This document shows positions 18,549 through 28,753 of a stretch of DNA of 64,000 nt, piece by piece. Positions within the stretch are counted from its first letter, which is position 1; each line of letters opens with the position of its first letter. Position numbers and translations under genes: made by a program. The stretch spans positions 90,557 through 154,556 of the forward strand of contig NZ_AVSV01000027.1 of the NCBI RefSeq assembly GCF_000498355.1. The letters are read 5' to 3'. Origin of the DNA: Clostridium sp. Ade.TY. Its GTDB lineage: Bacteria > Bacillota > Clostridia > Clostridiales > Clostridiaceae. A model generated the notes under the pieces. The model was not told the DNA's origin, made no database searches, and worked only from the letters and a program-made list of their open reading frames with translations.

Positions 18549-19466
18549 ATGGATGAATTAATATATAGTATAACTAATGAAGAGAAAAATAATAGAATTG
18601 ATAAATATCTTTTGACTAAACTAGAAGGTAAATCAAGAAGTTTTATCCAAGGACTAATAGAACGAGAAAAAGTATTAGTAAATGATAAAAGTATAAAAAG
18701 TAATTATAAGCTAAAAGAAAATGATAAAATTAAAGTGATTATGGAAGAACCAAAGGAATTAGAAGTTGAAGCGGAAAATATTCCTTTAGATATAATTTAT
18801 GAAGATAAGGATGTAATAGTTGTAAATAAGCCAAAAGGAATGGTGGTGCATCCAGCTCCTGGAAATTATACAGGGACATTAGTTAATGCAATTTTATATC
18901 ACTGTAAAGATTTATCAAGTATAAATGGAGTTATAAGACCTGGCATAGTTCATAGGATAGATAAAGATACTACAGGTATACTTGTTATTGCTAAGAATGA
19001 TGATACACACAATAAGTTATCAGATCAATTAAAAGAACATTCTATGAAAAGGGAATACTATGCGTTAGTTGAAGGTAGAATGAAGCAAAATGATGGTACT
19101 ATAGATAAACCTTTAGCTAGATCTAAAAGAGATAGATTAAAAATAGCTATATGTGAAGATGGTAAAAGAGCTGTAACGCATTATGAAGTTATAGAAAGAT
19201 TTAAAAATTCTACATTAGTAAAATGTGTCTTGGAAACAGGAAGAACTCATCAAATTAGAGTACATATGGCATCTATAGGATATCCACTTGTTGGGGATCC
19301 TACATATGGATTTAAAAAAGGAAAATTTAAGACTGAAGGACAAATGTTACATGCTAAAACATTAGGATTTATTCATCCTTCAACTTCAGAATATATTGAA
19401 TTTTCATCAGAACTTCCAGAAAATTATAAAACCTTATTAGATAATTTAAGAAAAGATAATATATAG
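18549..19466 (+). CDS. rluD: RluD-family 23S rRNA pseudouridine synthase
   Basis: A 305-aa protein with an N-terminal S4 domain ([22 protein letters not shown]) and an RluA-type catalytic domain. The catalytic aspartate lies in [15 protein letters not shown] (about residue 139); conserved [10 protein letters not shown] and [21 protein letters not shown] blocks are present. It isomerises uridines in 23S rRNA, probably in helix 69 if truly RluD. In many clostridia lspA precedes this gene; here divIVA does. pyrR follows after 13 bp. Confidence 0.92.
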   Translation: MDELIYSITNEEKNNRIDKYLLTKLEGKSRSFIQGLIEREKVLVNDKSIKSNYKLKENDKIKVIMEEPKELEVEAENIPLDIIYEDKDVIVVNKPKGMVVHPAPGNYTGTLVNAILYHCKDLSSINGVIRPGIVHRIDKDTTGILVIAKNDDTHNKLSDQLKEHSMKREYYALVEGRMKQNDGTIDKPLARSKRDRLKIAICEDGKRAVTHYEVIERFKNSTLVKCVLETGRTHQIRVHMASIGYPLVGDPTYGFKKGKFKTEGQMLHAKTLGFIHPSTSEYIEFSSELPENYKTLLDNLRKDNI

Positions 19467-19479
19467 AAGGAGGATAAAA

Positions 19480-20022
19480 ATGCAATTAAAAGCAAATTTA
19501 TTAGATGATAAAGCTATAAAGAGAAGTTTAATAAGAATTTCACATGAAATAATTGAAAAAAATAAAGGCGTAGAGGATTTAGTTTTAATTGGAATAAAAA
19601 GAAGAGGATATCCTTTAGCTAAAAGAATAGCTGATTTTATAAAAAATATTGAAGGGGTAGAACTACCTGTTGGTTCTGTAGATATAACTTTATATAGAGA
19701 TGATTTAAGCAAAGATAATGAAAATCCAGAATTAAAAAGTATAGACTTAGGAGTAGACATAAAGAATAAAAAAATAATAATAGTTGATGATGTGTTATAT
19801 ACTTGCAGAACAGTAAGAGCAGCTATAGATGCTATAATAGATGTAGGAAGACCGAATATAATTGAACTTGCAGTTCTTATAGATAGAGGTCATAAAGAAT
19901 TGCCTATAAGAGCTGATTTTGTAGGAAAGAATATACCAACATCTAAGGAAGAAGTTGTTGGGGTGAAAATTCAAGAAATAGATGGAGAAGATTCAGTAAA
20001 AATATATCAAAAGGAAGTTTAA
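19480..20022 (+). CDS. pyrR: bifunctional pyr regulator / uracil phosphoribosyltransferase PyrR
   Basis: A 180-aa PRTase-fold protein with the PyrR pattern [27 protein letters not shown] and the PRPP loop [14 protein letters not shown], ending in [14 protein letters not shown]. PyrR binds pyr mRNA with UMP/UTP to attenuate pyrimidine operons and has some UPRTase activity. The PRPP loop reads TCRT where the family norm is TGRT. No pyr biosynthetic gene or PyrR-binding leader is in the window, so it acts in trans. An AAGGAGG site precedes ATG at 19480. Confidence 0.94.
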   Translation: MQLKANLLDDKAIKRSLIRISHEIIEKNKGVEDLVLIGIKRRGYPLAKRIADFIKNIEGVELPVGSVDITLYRDDLSKDNENPELKSIDLGVDIKNKKIIIVDDVLYTCRTVRAAIDAIIDVGRPNIIELAVLIDRGHKELPIRADFVGKNIPTSKEEVVGVKIQEIDGEDSVKIYQKEV

Positions 20023-20046
20023 TTTAAACTTAAAGGAGCGAAATTA

Positions 20047-21207
20047 ATGGAATACAAATTAATTGCTACTACTACCTTTGGAATAGAAGGAGTAACTGCA
20101 AAGGAACTTAAGGCTTTAGGTTATGAAGGTTTAAAAACAGAAAATGGTAAAGTACATTTTGAAGGAGATGAAATGGATATAGCAATAGCAAATATTCATT
20201 TAAGAACAGCAGATAGAGTTTTAATAAAGATGGCTGAATTTGAAGCTAGAAGCTTTGAAGAATTATTCCAAGGAACAAAAAAGGTAAATTGGAGTAAAAT
20301 AATTCCAAAAGATGGAGTTATGCATGTAGTTGGAAAATCTATAAAATCAACTCTTTATAGTGTTCCAGATTGCCAATCAATAGTAAAAAAAGCTATAGTA
20401 ACTCAAATGAGTGAAGCTTATGGAATAAGTCAATTTAGTGAAGATGGGCCAGTATATAAAATAGAAGTTGCTATATTAAAAGATAAGGTGACTCTTACAA
20501 TAGATACGTCAGGAGTTGGACTTCATAAAAGAGGCTATAGAGAACATGCCGGAGCTGCACCTCTTAAAGAAACATTAGCATCTGCAATGGTTTTATTATC
20601 AAGATGGAAAGAAGATTACATATTAGTAGATCCATTTTGTGGTTCAGGAACTATACTTATCGAAGCATGTATGATTATGCAAAATATTGCTCCAGGATTA
20701 AATAGAGAATTTGTATCTGAAAAATGGCCAACAATGCCTCCTAATATTTATGATCAGGTAAGAGATGGAGCAAGAAAAGCTATAAAAAATAAACCACTAA
20801 AGCTTATTGGATACGATATAGACCATAGAGTTTTAAAAGTAGCTAAAGATAATGCTAAAAAAGCCGGAGTATCTGAATATATAGAATTCCAAGAAAGGGA
20901 TTTTAGAGTATTTTCAAATAAGCATAAATATGGTTTTATAATATCAAATCCACCATATGGTGAAAGATTAAGTGATGAAAGAGAAGTAAAAGAACTTTAT
21001 AGAATATTTGGTGAATATAAGAAGAAATATTCTGAATGGGAATTTAATATACTAACATCATATGAAAATTTTGAAAAAGCATTCAATAGAAAGTCAACTA
21101 AAAATAGAAAGCTTTATAATGGTAAGTTAAAGTGCTATTATTATCAATATTTTGATAATAGTTTAATAAAAAATCAAGGTGATACTTTAATGCAATGTTT
21201 AATATAA
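20047..21207 (+). CDS. THUMP-domain class I SAM RNA methyltransferase (RlmL/YpsC-like)
   Basis: A 386-aa protein: ferredoxin-like and THUMP region (about 1-155) followed by a Rossmann methyltransferase domain with motif I DPFCGSGTILIEA (about 198) and motif IV NPPYGERL (about 304), typical of N2-guanine or N6-adenine RNA methylation. Length and layout match the Bacillus YpsC/RlmL-N type rather than the long fused E. coli RlmL. The likely substrate is 23S rRNA; the exact base cannot be inferred. The gene ends at the shared terminator facing rqcH. Confidence 0.88.
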   Translation: MEYKLIATTTFGIEGVTAKELKALGYEGLKTENGKVHFEGDEMDIAIANIHLRTADRVLIKMAEFEARSFEELFQGTKKVNWSKIIPKDGVMHVVGKSIKSTLYSVPDCQSIVKKAIVTQMSEAYGISQFSEDGPVYKIEVAILKDKVTLTIDTSGVGLHKRGYREHAGAAPLKETLASAMVLLSRWKEDYILVDPFCGSGTILIEACMIMQNIAPGLNREFVSEKWPTMPPNIYDQVRDGARKAIKNKPLKLIGYDIDHRVLKVAKDNAKKAGVSEYIEFQERDFRVFSNKHKYGFIISNPPYGERLSDEREVKELYRIFGEYKKKYSEWEFNILTSYENFEKAFNRKSTKNRKLYNGKLKCYYYQYFDNSLIKNQGDTLMQCLI

Positions 21208-21211
21208 TAAG

Positions 21212-21249
21212 AAAGTCTAGAAACTTTATTTAGTTTCTAGACTTTTTGT
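21212..21249. terminator. bidirectional terminator between methyltransferase gene and rqcH
   Basis: 14-bp stem AAAGTCTAGAAACT / AGTTTCTAGACTTT (21212-21225 with 21232-21245) with T-runs on both strands. Confidence 0.9.
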
Positions 21250-21250
21250 A

Positions 21251-22981
21251 TTATTTATTTAAATTAAGGTTTTCAAAATTTTTAGGTTCTACATACATAG
21301 TGTAATTTGTATGATAAATAACCATTCCAGGTTTAGCCCCATTTGGCTTTTTTAAATTTTTTACTAAAGTATAATCTACAGGTACTTTTGATGAGGTTTT
21401 AGCCTTACTATAAAATGATGCAATAACGGCAGCTTCCTCTAGCGTTCTATCAGGAATTTCAGTAGCACATACTATAACGTGAGACCCTGGTATATCTTTA
21501 GTATGTAGCCACATAAAATTTTTATTTGCAAATTTAAGGCTTAAATAATCGTTTTGTAAATTGTTTTTACCAACATATATATCAATATTATCAGAAGATA
21601 TAAAATGAAGAGGCTTTGATTTACTTATTTTCTTTTTATTTGACTTTTTAAATTTTAAATAACCTGTTTCCATAAGTTCATTTTTAATTTCTTCAATTTC
21701 ATCATAAGAATCAGCATTTATTATGTTAGTAAGAACTGAATTTAAATAAATTAACTCATCTTTATTTTTTGATAGCTGAATTTTTGCTTCTTCTTCAGCT
21801 TTTTTTAATTTATTATATTTTTTGTAATAAATTTGAACATTTTCAGATGGTGTTTTATTTGGGTTTAATTTGATTGTTTCATTAGGAGAATTTTCTTCAT
21901 AAAAGTTTTGAACTTCAACAAATTTATTACCTTTTTTAAAGCTATAAATATAAGAAGTTAATAAATCACCTTTAATTTTAAAATCATCTTTGACTAAACA
22001 ATCCTTTAAAGTTAAATTAAGTATCTTATCTTTTTTATTACAACGTTCTATATTTGTATGAATCAGTTTTTGTAAGTTTTGAGATCTACTGTGAAGTCGT
22101 TCTTGTTTATCTTTTTTAAAATAAAAATCATCTAACATTTCTGATGGATCTTTATAATTTATTTTTTTTAGATTTTTATATACATTTTGTAAATCTATTG
22201 AATAAAAATCTTTGAATAAACCATTAATATCAGTATATATATTAAATTGTACATTAGTTTTTAAATTATTAAATAAATTTGTAACAAATTTGTATAACCT
22301 TTCTGAATCTATTGAGTTATAATTATCATTAGAAAGTTTTGAAAATATTTCTTTAGAAAGTGTTTTACTAACTCCAGTAAAAATATTAAAGAATAGATTT
22401 TCATTAACTTCATAAGAGTTAAAGTTTATAATATTTTCAAAGTCTTCCTTGGAAAAATTAAAAGGATTTAATTTTTGAGATTTTGGTGGATATACATAAG
22501 TAACACCTGGATATAAAACTCTAAAACTATTTATATCAGGAGTTATATGTTTTATTGATTCCATAACTTTAAAGTCTCGTTCACGAACGAGTGTTATGTT
22601 TGAATGTCTTCCCATTATTTCAATTATTAATTGGTACTTGCTATCAAAACCTAACTCATCCCTAGAAGATATATGAAGAGTTACTATTCTATCATTATCT
22701 TTTTGAGTTATATTGGTTATAGTACCTCCAAGTAAATATTTTCTAAGAACCATTAAATATAATGGTGCTTTAATAGGATTGCTTTTTTGAATATTAGTAA
22801 GATGCAATCTAGCAAATTGTGATGATGCTGATATTAGTAGTTTAAGATTTTTTCTATTTTTTCTTAATGTTAAAATAACTTCATCTTTTTCAGGCTGATT
22901 TATTTTATCTATTTTAGAATCTATAATAGAATCATTTAAATTATTAATTAAACTTTTTAAAAATATACCGTCTAATGCCAC
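21251..22981 (-). CDS. rqcH: Rqc2 homologue RqcH (NFACT/FbpA family)
   Basis: A 576-aa protein with NFACT-N at the N-terminus (IMGRHSNITLV around 129), a central coiled coil (HhH and CC-M regions, about 275-440) and the NFACT-R domain near the C-terminus (NKNFMWLHTKDIPGSHVIV). RqcH binds split 50S subunits carrying stalled peptidyl-tRNA and adds C-terminal alanine tails that mark the peptide for degradation. Older annotations call it fibronectin-binding protein. AAAGGA precedes ATG on the minus strand. It is convergent with the methyltransferase gene and divergent from dapF. Confidence 0.93.
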   Translation of the reverse strand: MALDGIFLKSLINNLNDSIIDSKIDKINQPEKDEVILTLRKNRKNLKLLISASSQFARLHLTNIQKSNPIKAPLYLMVLRKYLLGGTITNITQKDNDRIVTLHISSRDELGFDSKYQLIIEIMGRHSNITLVRERDFKVMESIKHITPDINSFRVLYPGVTYVYPPKSQKLNPFNFSKEDFENIINFNSYEVNENLFFNIFTGVSKTLSKEIFSKLSNDNYNSIDSERLYKFVTNLFNNLKTNVQFNIYTDINGLFKDFYSIDLQNVYKNLKKINYKDPSEMLDDFYFKKDKQERLHSRSQNLQKLIHTNIERCNKKDKILNLTLKDCLVKDDFKIKGDLLTSYIYSFKKGNKFVEVQNFYEENSPNETIKLNPNKTPSENVQIYYKKYNKLKKAEEEAKIQLSKNKDELIYLNSVLTNIINADSYDEIEEIKNELMETGYLKFKKSNKKKISKSKPLHFISSDNIDIYVGKNNLQNDYLSLKFANKNFMWLHTKDIPGSHVIVCATEIPDRTLEEAAVIASFYSKAKTSSKVPVDYTLVKNLKKPNGAKPGMVIYHTNYTMYVEPKNFENLNLNK

Positions 22982-23076
22982 ATTTATCGTCCTTTCTTTT
23001 AATTAATTTAAGGATAGTATAACACTAAATAAAGGTAAGAATCAATTTTATATATAGTTTATAGGAGGAATAAGAA

Positions 23077-23895
23077 ATGAAGTTTACAAAGATGCAAGGT
23101 ATTGGAAATGATTTTATATTCATTGAAGATTTAGATAATAAATTATTTGAGAATGAAATTTTAATTGCAAAAAAATTATGTGATAGACATTTTGGGATAG
23201 GAGCAGATGGTTTAGTTGTAGTTAGAAGACTAGATGATTTAAAAATGAAAATGACTATTATAAACAGCGATGGATCTAGAGCAAATATGTGTGGAAATGC
23301 AATAAGGTGCTTTGGAAGATATGTTTATGACAAGGGATATGTTAAAGATACAAAATTTACTGTAATTACTGATGATGGTGAAAAGGTGATTGAACTTATT
23401 GAAAAAGATGAAAGTGTAACTGGGGCTAAAGTCTACATGGGTAAGCCATCATTTAAAGGGGAAGAAATTCCATTAGTAAATAAAAAAGATTTAATAAAAG
23501 AAGAAGTAACTATAAATAATAATATATATGAACTAACTTCATTATTAATGGGAGTACCACATACTATAGTAATAGATGAAAATAATAAATATAATGTTTT
23601 AGAGGGAAAATATATAGAAAAATTTGATTATTTTAAAGAAGGAACAAATGTAAATTTTGTTAAAATAATTGATGAGAAAACAATAAGAGTAGATACATGG
23701 GAAAGAGGAGCTGGAAAAACTTTAGCTTGTGGTACAGGAACGTGTGCATCAGCTGTTGTAACTAATAAATTTGGACTTACTAACAATAAAGTATTAGCAA
23801 AACTTCCAGGTGGAGAGTTAATTATAGAGGTTTTAGAAGATGGGGTTTATATGACAGGCAATGCCGAGTATATATGTGAAGGTAAAACATTATAA
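23077..23895 (+). CDS. dapF: diaminopimelate epimerase DapF
   Basis: A 272-aa protein containing both catalytic cysteines: MCGNAIRCFGRY (about residue 72) and the ACGTGTCAS block (about 216). It also has the N-terminal KMQGIGNDFI motif. It epimerises LL- to meso-diaminopimelate for lysine synthesis and for the peptidoglycan crosslink, which agrees with the meso-DAP motif in MurE. AGGAGG precedes ATG at 23077. Confidence 0.97.
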   Translation: MKFTKMQGIGNDFIFIEDLDNKLFENEILIAKKLCDRHFGIGADGLVVVRRLDDLKMKMTIINSDGSRANMCGNAIRCFGRYVYDKGYVKDTKFTVITDDGEKVIELIEKDESVTGAKVYMGKPSFKGEEIPLVNKKDLIKEEVTINNNIYELTSLLMGVPHTIVIDENNKYNVLEGKYIEKFDYFKEGTNVNFVKIIDEKTIRVDTWERGAGKTLACGTGTCASAVVTNKFGLTNNKVLAKLPGGELIIEVLEDGVYMTGNAEYICEGKTL

Positions 23896-23918
23896 AACAT
23901 AGATAAAGAGGGAGTATA

Positions 23919-24935
23919 ATGGATGCGTTAAAAAGAGTACCAATAAAAATACCTATATATATACTATTTATTTTAAGTTTATCTTTTATAGTAACTTCAT
24001 GTAGCAATAAAACAGATAGCGGGAATTTAGATGTTAATTCAGAAATTATAAATTTGGAAAGTGGTTCTGTATTATTAGATAACAATGGTAAATACAAAGT
24101 CCTTAACTTAAAAGATAATAAATATCAAGGTATAGAAAGTGATAAAGTTATTATAAATTTTAATAAAGAAAGTGGGACGTATGTTTTTACTAAAGATGGT
24201 AAACACTATATTTCTTATAAAGAAAAAGAAATAGATATAAAAGATAGTAATTATAATTTTATAAAAATATCTTATGATGGAAAATATGTTTCTTATATGA
24301 GTTATGATAATGGATATAACTTAAAAGTGATTTCTTTAGAAGATGATAAAGAAATTACTATACAATCTAAAGTTGCAATCTCAGGAAATTTATATGATTT
24401 TATAAATAATGATAAACTTGTTTATTATGGAATTTCAGATGATGGAACTAATGGAGTGTTTACTTATGATTTGAAAAATAATAAAGAAGAGCTCTTATAT
24501 AAATTAAATGGTGGCGGATATGTTGACTTTTTAAAAGGAGATTTAAATAATGTTTTTATACTTCAACAAAAAGCTAATAATGAAAAGGAATTATTAGAAA
24601 TAAATGCTGGAGATAAAAGTATATCTAATATATCAAATTTATTTAAATCTATAAATGATTTAGTTAAAAAGGATGGAGAGTATTATATATTAGGAGAGCC
24701 TTTAAATGATACAAAGTCATTATATAAACTAAAAGATAAAACTATCAATAAACTTGTTTTTTCATTTCCAGCCAGTATAAATATGGAGAAAGGAATTGAA
24801 ATTTCAAAAGATAGCATTTTATTTATAGGAAGCAATTCAACAGAAGAAAAAGAAGAAGTATTTTCTTATAAAGATAATAGTGTTTCTCTAATAAGTAATA
24901 AAGAAGGTAAATATAATTTCATAAATATAAATTAA
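23919..24935 (+). CDS. predicted lipoprotein, unknown function (possible beta-propeller)
   Basis: A 338-aa protein with a signal peptide ending in a lipobox (SFIVTSCSNK, Cys about residue 28), so the mature form should be lipid-anchored outside the membrane. The rest is beta-rich with repeated blade-like patterns (GKYKVLNLKDNKY, GKYVSYMSYDNGYNLKVISLEDDKEI, NKEELLYKLNGGGYV), resembling TolB/WD-like propellers. I do not recognise a named family. It sits 23 bp after dapF and ends in a terminator ahead of the pilus operon. Confidence 0.75.
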   Translation: MDALKRVPIKIPIYILFILSLSFIVTSCSNKTDSGNLDVNSEIINLESGSVLLDNNGKYKVLNLKDNKYQGIESDKVIINFNKESGTYVFTKDGKHYISYKEKEIDIKDSNYNFIKISYDGKYVSYMSYDNGYNLKVISLEDDKEITIQSKVAISGNLYDFINNDKLVYYGISDDGTNGVFTYDLKNNKEELLYKLNGGGYVDFLKGDLNNVFILQQKANNEKELLEINAGDKSISNISNLFKSINDLVKKDGEYYILGEPLNDTKSLYKLKDKTINKLVFSFPASINMEKGIEISKDSILFIGSNSTEEKEEVFSYKDNSVSLISNKEGKYNFININ

Positions 24936-24964
24936 AGTCTTAATTTTATTAAGGCTTTTTTTAT
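24935..24964 (+). terminator. rho-independent terminator before the pilus operon
   Basis: Stem AAAGTCTTAA / TTAAGGCTTT with one G-U pair and a run of seven T. Confidence 0.8.
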
Positions 24965-25027
24965 TTCTAAGGAATAAAATAAGAAAAAAATGGAAAATAA
25001 TTAAATGAAACTTATTAAGGAGGAAAT

Positions 25028-26410
25028 ATGAAAGATTTAATTTTAAAGATAGATTTAAATTGTATATATAAGATAGAAAAAGAAAAAATGATTGAATATA
25101 AAATAATACCTTTGTACATTGAAAATGAAAATATAAATGTTGCAACATATGAAGAAGAAGCTAAAGGAAAAGAATTTATTCAATTTGTATTTAGTAAAAG
25201 AGTAAATTTTATATATATAAATAAAAATGAATTTTATGATTTGATTCATATTATTAAACCGGATTTAAGCAAACCTTTAGAAGAAGTATTTATAAAATAT
25301 ACTATAGATAAAAAAGGAAGTGACATCCATTTTGAACCCTTTGAAGATTATGTAAATATTAGAGTTAGAATTGATGGGAATCTTATATTAATAAGCAAAA
25401 TAAGAATATTTGATTATAATCAAATAATTTCAAGAGTTAAATTAAATGGAAATATGGATATTGCTGAAAAGAGGAAGCCTCAAGATGGAAAAACTATTAT
25501 AAGTTATAATAAAGAATATTTTGATTGTAGAGTATCAATAATACCTTTAGTTTTTGGTGAGAAAATGGTTATAAGAATACTTTATAAAGAAAAATCAAAT
25601 TATAACATGGAATTACTAAATTTATCAGATAAACAATTTAATGATTTAAATAAAATTATAAATGCTAAAAATGGAATAGTTGTAATAAATGGACCTACAG
25701 GAAGTGGAAAGTCTACAACTTTATATTCTATAATTTCCCAAATAAAAAATAAAAACATAAACATAACTACAATTGAAGATCCTGTGGAGTGCAATTTAAT
25801 TGGAGTTAATCAAATTAATGTAAATAATAAAATAAATTTAAATTTTGCAAATGGACTAAGAAGTATACTTAGACAAGATCCTGATGTAATAATGGTAGGT
25901 GAAATTAGAGATGAAGAGACAGCAAATATAGCTATAAGAGCAGCAATTACTGGGCATAAAGTCTATTCAACAATACATACAAAATCTAGTAGAGATGTAT
26001 TTTTTAGATTTGAAGATATGAATGTAAAAGACTATTTAATACGTGACTCAATGATTGGGGCTATATCACAAAGATTAATTGGATGTTTATGTGAAAATTG
26101 CAAAACTAAAAAAGAAAAAATTATAAATAATAAAGTTCATCATTTTTATGAAGAAGTTGGATGTAAAAAATGTAATTATACCGGTATAAGTGGAAGAAAA
26201 TTAATATGTGCAGTACATTTTATAGATGAAAAAGTAAGAGAAAAACTTAAAAATATAAATGAAAATTTAGATATATTATCAAATAAACAAATGTATATGA
26301 GATGTAAGGAATTATTAGATAGTGGAGAAATAAGTTATAAGCAATATAATACATTTATAAATGGAGAGGAATTATTGAAATATGAGGTTCATAAAAAAGT
26401 ATTCATATAA
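25028..26410 (+). CDS. pilB: type IV pilus/pseudopilus assembly ATPase (PilB/GspE family)
   Basis: A 460-aa secretion ATPase, shorter than typical PilB because the N-terminal domain is reduced. Visible motifs: Walker A GPTGSGKST (about 225), Asp box GSDIHFEPFEDYV, Walker B region DPDVIMVGEIRDEETA, His box, and the zinc-binding CLCENC...CKKCNYTG pair. It powers pilin extrusion at the cytoplasmic face of the membrane. AAGGAGG precedes ATG at 25028. It is the first of nine closely packed genes; no retraction ATPase PilT is among them. Confidence 0.93.
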   Translation: MKDLILKIDLNCIYKIEKEKMIEYKIIPLYIENENINVATYEEEAKGKEFIQFVFSKRVNFIYINKNEFYDLIHIIKPDLSKPLEEVFIKYTIDKKGSDIHFEPFEDYVNIRVRIDGNLILISKIRIFDYNQIISRVKLNGNMDIAEKRKPQDGKTIISYNKEYFDCRVSIIPLVFGEKMVIRILYKEKSNYNMELLNLSDKQFNDLNKIINAKNGIVVINGPTGSGKSTTLYSIISQIKNKNINITTIEDPVECNLIGVNQINVNNKINLNFANGLRSILRQDPDVIMVGEIRDEETANIAIRAAITGHKVYSTIHTKSSRDVFFRFEDMNVKDYLIRDSMIGAISQRLIGCLCENCKTKKEKIINNKVHHFYEEVGCKKCNYTGISGRKLICAVHFIDEKVREKLKNINENLDILSNKQMYMRCKELLDSGEISYKQYNTFINGEELLKYEVHKKVFI

Positions 26411-27413
26411 AAATTTAAGTATTATATGCGAAAATTTATCTGGATTATATAAAGATGGTTTGCAAATAACTAAAGCTGTAAATTTATTAAATGAATTTCC
26501 ATTAAGAAAAGATTATAAAAATAGTATAAACATATTAAATGAATCAATAATACAAGGCAAAACATTAAGTGAAGGATTTATGAAGAGTAATAATTTATAT
26601 CCTAAATTTTTTATTGGAATGATAGCAATTGGAGAGAAAACAGGTAAATTACATGAAGTACTTAATGAATTAAGTATATATTATAAAAGAAGAGAAGAAT
26701 TAGAAAAAGAATTTATAAACGCATTAGTATATCCTATTTTTTTAGTGTCTTCTATGATGGCTATATCAATATTTATGATAAGATTTATGATTCCTCAGTT
26801 AGATGATATATATAAATCTATAGATAGTTCTATTCCTTATTTAACTCAAATTGTAATTGATTTTTCAAATAAAGTAAATGAAGCACCAATTATATTTTTG
26901 ATTTCGTCATTTATATGGATTGTTTTGATTCCTTTTATATTATTAAAAAATAACTGTAATAAAATATTAAATTTAATATTTATTAAATTTAAGACTCTTA
27001 AAGAATTTAGAGAACTTGAAATTATCTTAATTATAAAAGTAATAGTTTTAAGTGGTATAAATATATCTTTAGGACTAAAATATTGTGAAGATGATATGTT
27101 AAATAAAAAAATATATAAGGACATAAATGAAAATATATTAAAAGGATTAGAACTTTCAGAAGCTTTAAGAATATCTATCAATTTATCTGAATATAGTTTA
27201 GCCATGATAAGACTAGGTGAAGAAAGTGGATCATTAGATGAAAAATTAGACTGTTTATCTTTAAAATTGCATAAAAAAAGCAATGAAAACCTAAAAAAAT
27301 TTACAGCTATATTTCAGCCTTTAATGATTATTATTATGTCTATAGGTATATTTATATTTATTGGAATATTCATACTTCCGATTTTTCAAGGGGTTTATGG
27401 AGGTATACTTTGA
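26382..27413 (+). CDS. pilC: type IV pilus platform protein (PilC/GspF family)
   Basis: A 343-aa polytopic protein with two T2SSF repeats (about 7-125 and 205-325) and three membrane segments (around 110, 165 and 315-340). Signatures include GLQITKAVNLLNE, FFIGMIAIGEKTGKL and, in the second repeat, SLAMIRLGEESGSLDEKL. It is the inner-membrane rotor driven by the ATPase. The start overlaps the ATPase gene by 29 bp; the last codons overlap the first pilin gene. Confidence 0.92.
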   Translation: MRFIKKYSYKNLSIICENLSGLYKDGLQITKAVNLLNEFPLRKDYKNSINILNESIIQGKTLSEGFMKSNNLYPKFFIGMIAIGEKTGKLHEVLNELSIYYKRREELEKEFINALVYPIFLVSSMMAISIFMIRFMIPQLDDIYKSIDSSIPYLTQIVIDFSNKVNEAPIIFLISSFIWIVLIPFILLKNNCNKILNLIFIKFKTLKEFRELEIILIIKVIVLSGINISLGLKYCEDDMLNKKIYKDINENILKGLELSEALRISINLSEYSLAMIRLGEESGSLDEKLDCLSLKLHKKSNENLKKFTAIFQPLMIIIMSIGIFIFIGIFILPIFQGVYGGIL

Positions 27414-27850
27414 AAAAGAAAAAAGGCTATACAATTATTGAGCTTATGGCAGTTATAACAATTTTAGCTGTTATAATCTTATCTTCAAATAATATTATAA
27501 ATTACTATAATAAGTCAATTAGAGATATTGAAGTAGAAAATTTTCTTATATCAACTGTAAATTTATTGACATATGGAAAAGCTAGAGCAATTAAAGATAA
27601 TAGCAAATTACAAATTAATTTTAATGAAGCAAATAAAAAAGTAATGTTGATAAAAGAATATGATGTAATTAAATCTTTTAAAATTCCAAATTATATTAAG
27701 GTGACTAATGGGATGATTATTGATATAACAACAGATGGGCAAATTTCGTCACAGACAACTCAATTTAAAAATACTAAAGAGAATGAAACATATTTTTTAA
27801 AAGTAAGAGTAGGAGTTGACTATATAAAGATTGAAAAAGCGAAGAGGTAG
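27410..27850 (+). CDS. prepilin-type pseudopilin, probable major subunit
   Basis: A 146-aa protein with a short basic leader and a class III cleavage/methylation motif, KKKKG|YTIIELMAVITIL, with Glu at +5 and a long hydrophobic N-helix. It is first among the pilins, after platform protein PilC, and is GspH/ComGC-like. It would be processed by a prepilin peptidase that is not encoded here. TTG at 27410 follows GGAGG. Confidence 0.87.
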   Translation: MKKKKGYTIIELMAVITILAVIILSSNNIINYYNKSIRDIEVENFLISTVNLLTYGKARAIKDNSKLQINFNEANKKVMLIKEYDVIKSFKIPNYIKVTNGMIIDITTDGQISSQTTQFKNTKENETYFLKVRVGVDYIKIEKAKR

Positions 27851-28262
27851 TATATTAATTGAATGTATAGTTTCTATATTTATAATAACTATATTGTTTG
27901 GTGTATTTGTAAAAATGAATAAATTAGATTTAAAATCATTTAATGTAAGAGAAGCATCAAGAGAAAATAATATTATTTTAAATAATATTATAAATGAGGT
28001 TAAATTTAACACTAGTATAAATGAAATAGATAAAATATTTGATAGCTTTGGAGAAAGTGTTTTTATTGACTTATATAGTGTAGATAGGTTAAAAGATGAA
28101 AGTATATTAAGCCTAATTTCTAGTTCACATAATAATGAGTTCATAAAAATAAGTAAGGAATATAAAAATGATATAGAAATTAAAATGGTTGTTAGCTTAA
28201 TTATAGAAGAAGATGTATTTTTAGAAACTGAAATATTAAAAGAATATTGGATGGAATTATAA
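27831..28262 (+). CDS. prepilin-type minor pseudopilin (GspI/PilV-like)
   Basis: A 143-aa protein with leader KKRRG|SILIECIVSIFIITILF: prepilin site with Glu at +5 and a hydrophobic helix. The start, TTG at 27831, overlaps the preceding pilin gene by 20 bp. Downstream sequence is low-complexity alpha/beta without a recognised domain. Probably a minor pilin in the tip complex. Confidence 0.82.
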   Translation: MKKRRGSILIECIVSIFIITILFGVFVKMNKLDLKSFNVREASRENNIILNNIINEVKFNTSINEIDKIFDSFGESVFIDLYSVDRLKDESILSLISSSHNNEFIKISKEYKNDIEIKMVVSLIIEEDVFLETEILKEYWMEL

Positions 28263-28753
28263 TGAAAAAGAGAGGATTTACATTAATAGAATGTTTAGCA
28301 TATGTGTTTATATCTTCAATTATAGTAATATGTCTTATTACATTAACATTAGATGTATCTAGTTATTCAAGTGAAAGAAATAATTCTATTAAAAGAGAAG
28401 ATGAAATTGATAGGGCAATATTAAATATAAAGAAAATATTCTCAGAAGTAGATAATACAAATTATAAAATTGGAAGAGATGAGATTGAGATTTCTAAAGA
28501 AGAAGAGACTTTAGAAGAAATAAATAATAGTGATAATATATATGATAAAAAATTAGTGGTTAAATACAAGAAGATATATTTAGTTAGTAAAACTTTGCAA
28601 GTTAGATATTATAAAGAAGTATCAGGATCAAAGGTAAGTGTAGCAACAAATTTAATTTTAAATGATGTAAACAAATTAAATTTTCATAAAAAAGGAAAAC
28701 TTATATATATGGAGCTTGGAATAGATGATAAGGAGTATTTAATATGCATGTAA
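28262..28753 (+). CDS. prepilin-type minor pseudopilin (GspJ/PilW-like)
   Basis: A 163-aa protein with leader MKKRG|FTLIECLAYVFISS, Glu at +5 and a hydrophobic N-helix. ATG at 28262 overlaps the stop of the preceding gene (TAATG), a coupled arrangement. A central charged segment and a C-terminal beta-rich region fit the GspJ/PilW type. Confidence 0.83.
   Translation: MKKRGFTLIECLAYVFISSIIVICLITLTLDVSSYSSERNNSIKREDEIDRAILNIKKIFSEVDNTNYKIGRDEIEISKEEETLEEINNSDNIYDKKLVVKYKKIYLVSKTLQVRYYKEVSGSKVSVATNLILNDVNKLNFHKKGKLIYMELGIDDKEYLICM

Noticed and set aside
21251..22981. Fibronectin-binding adhesin
   Set aside because: There is no signal peptide or wall anchor. The NFACT-N and NFACT-R motifs fit the ribosome quality-control factor RqcH, for which the adhesin name is a historical misnomer.
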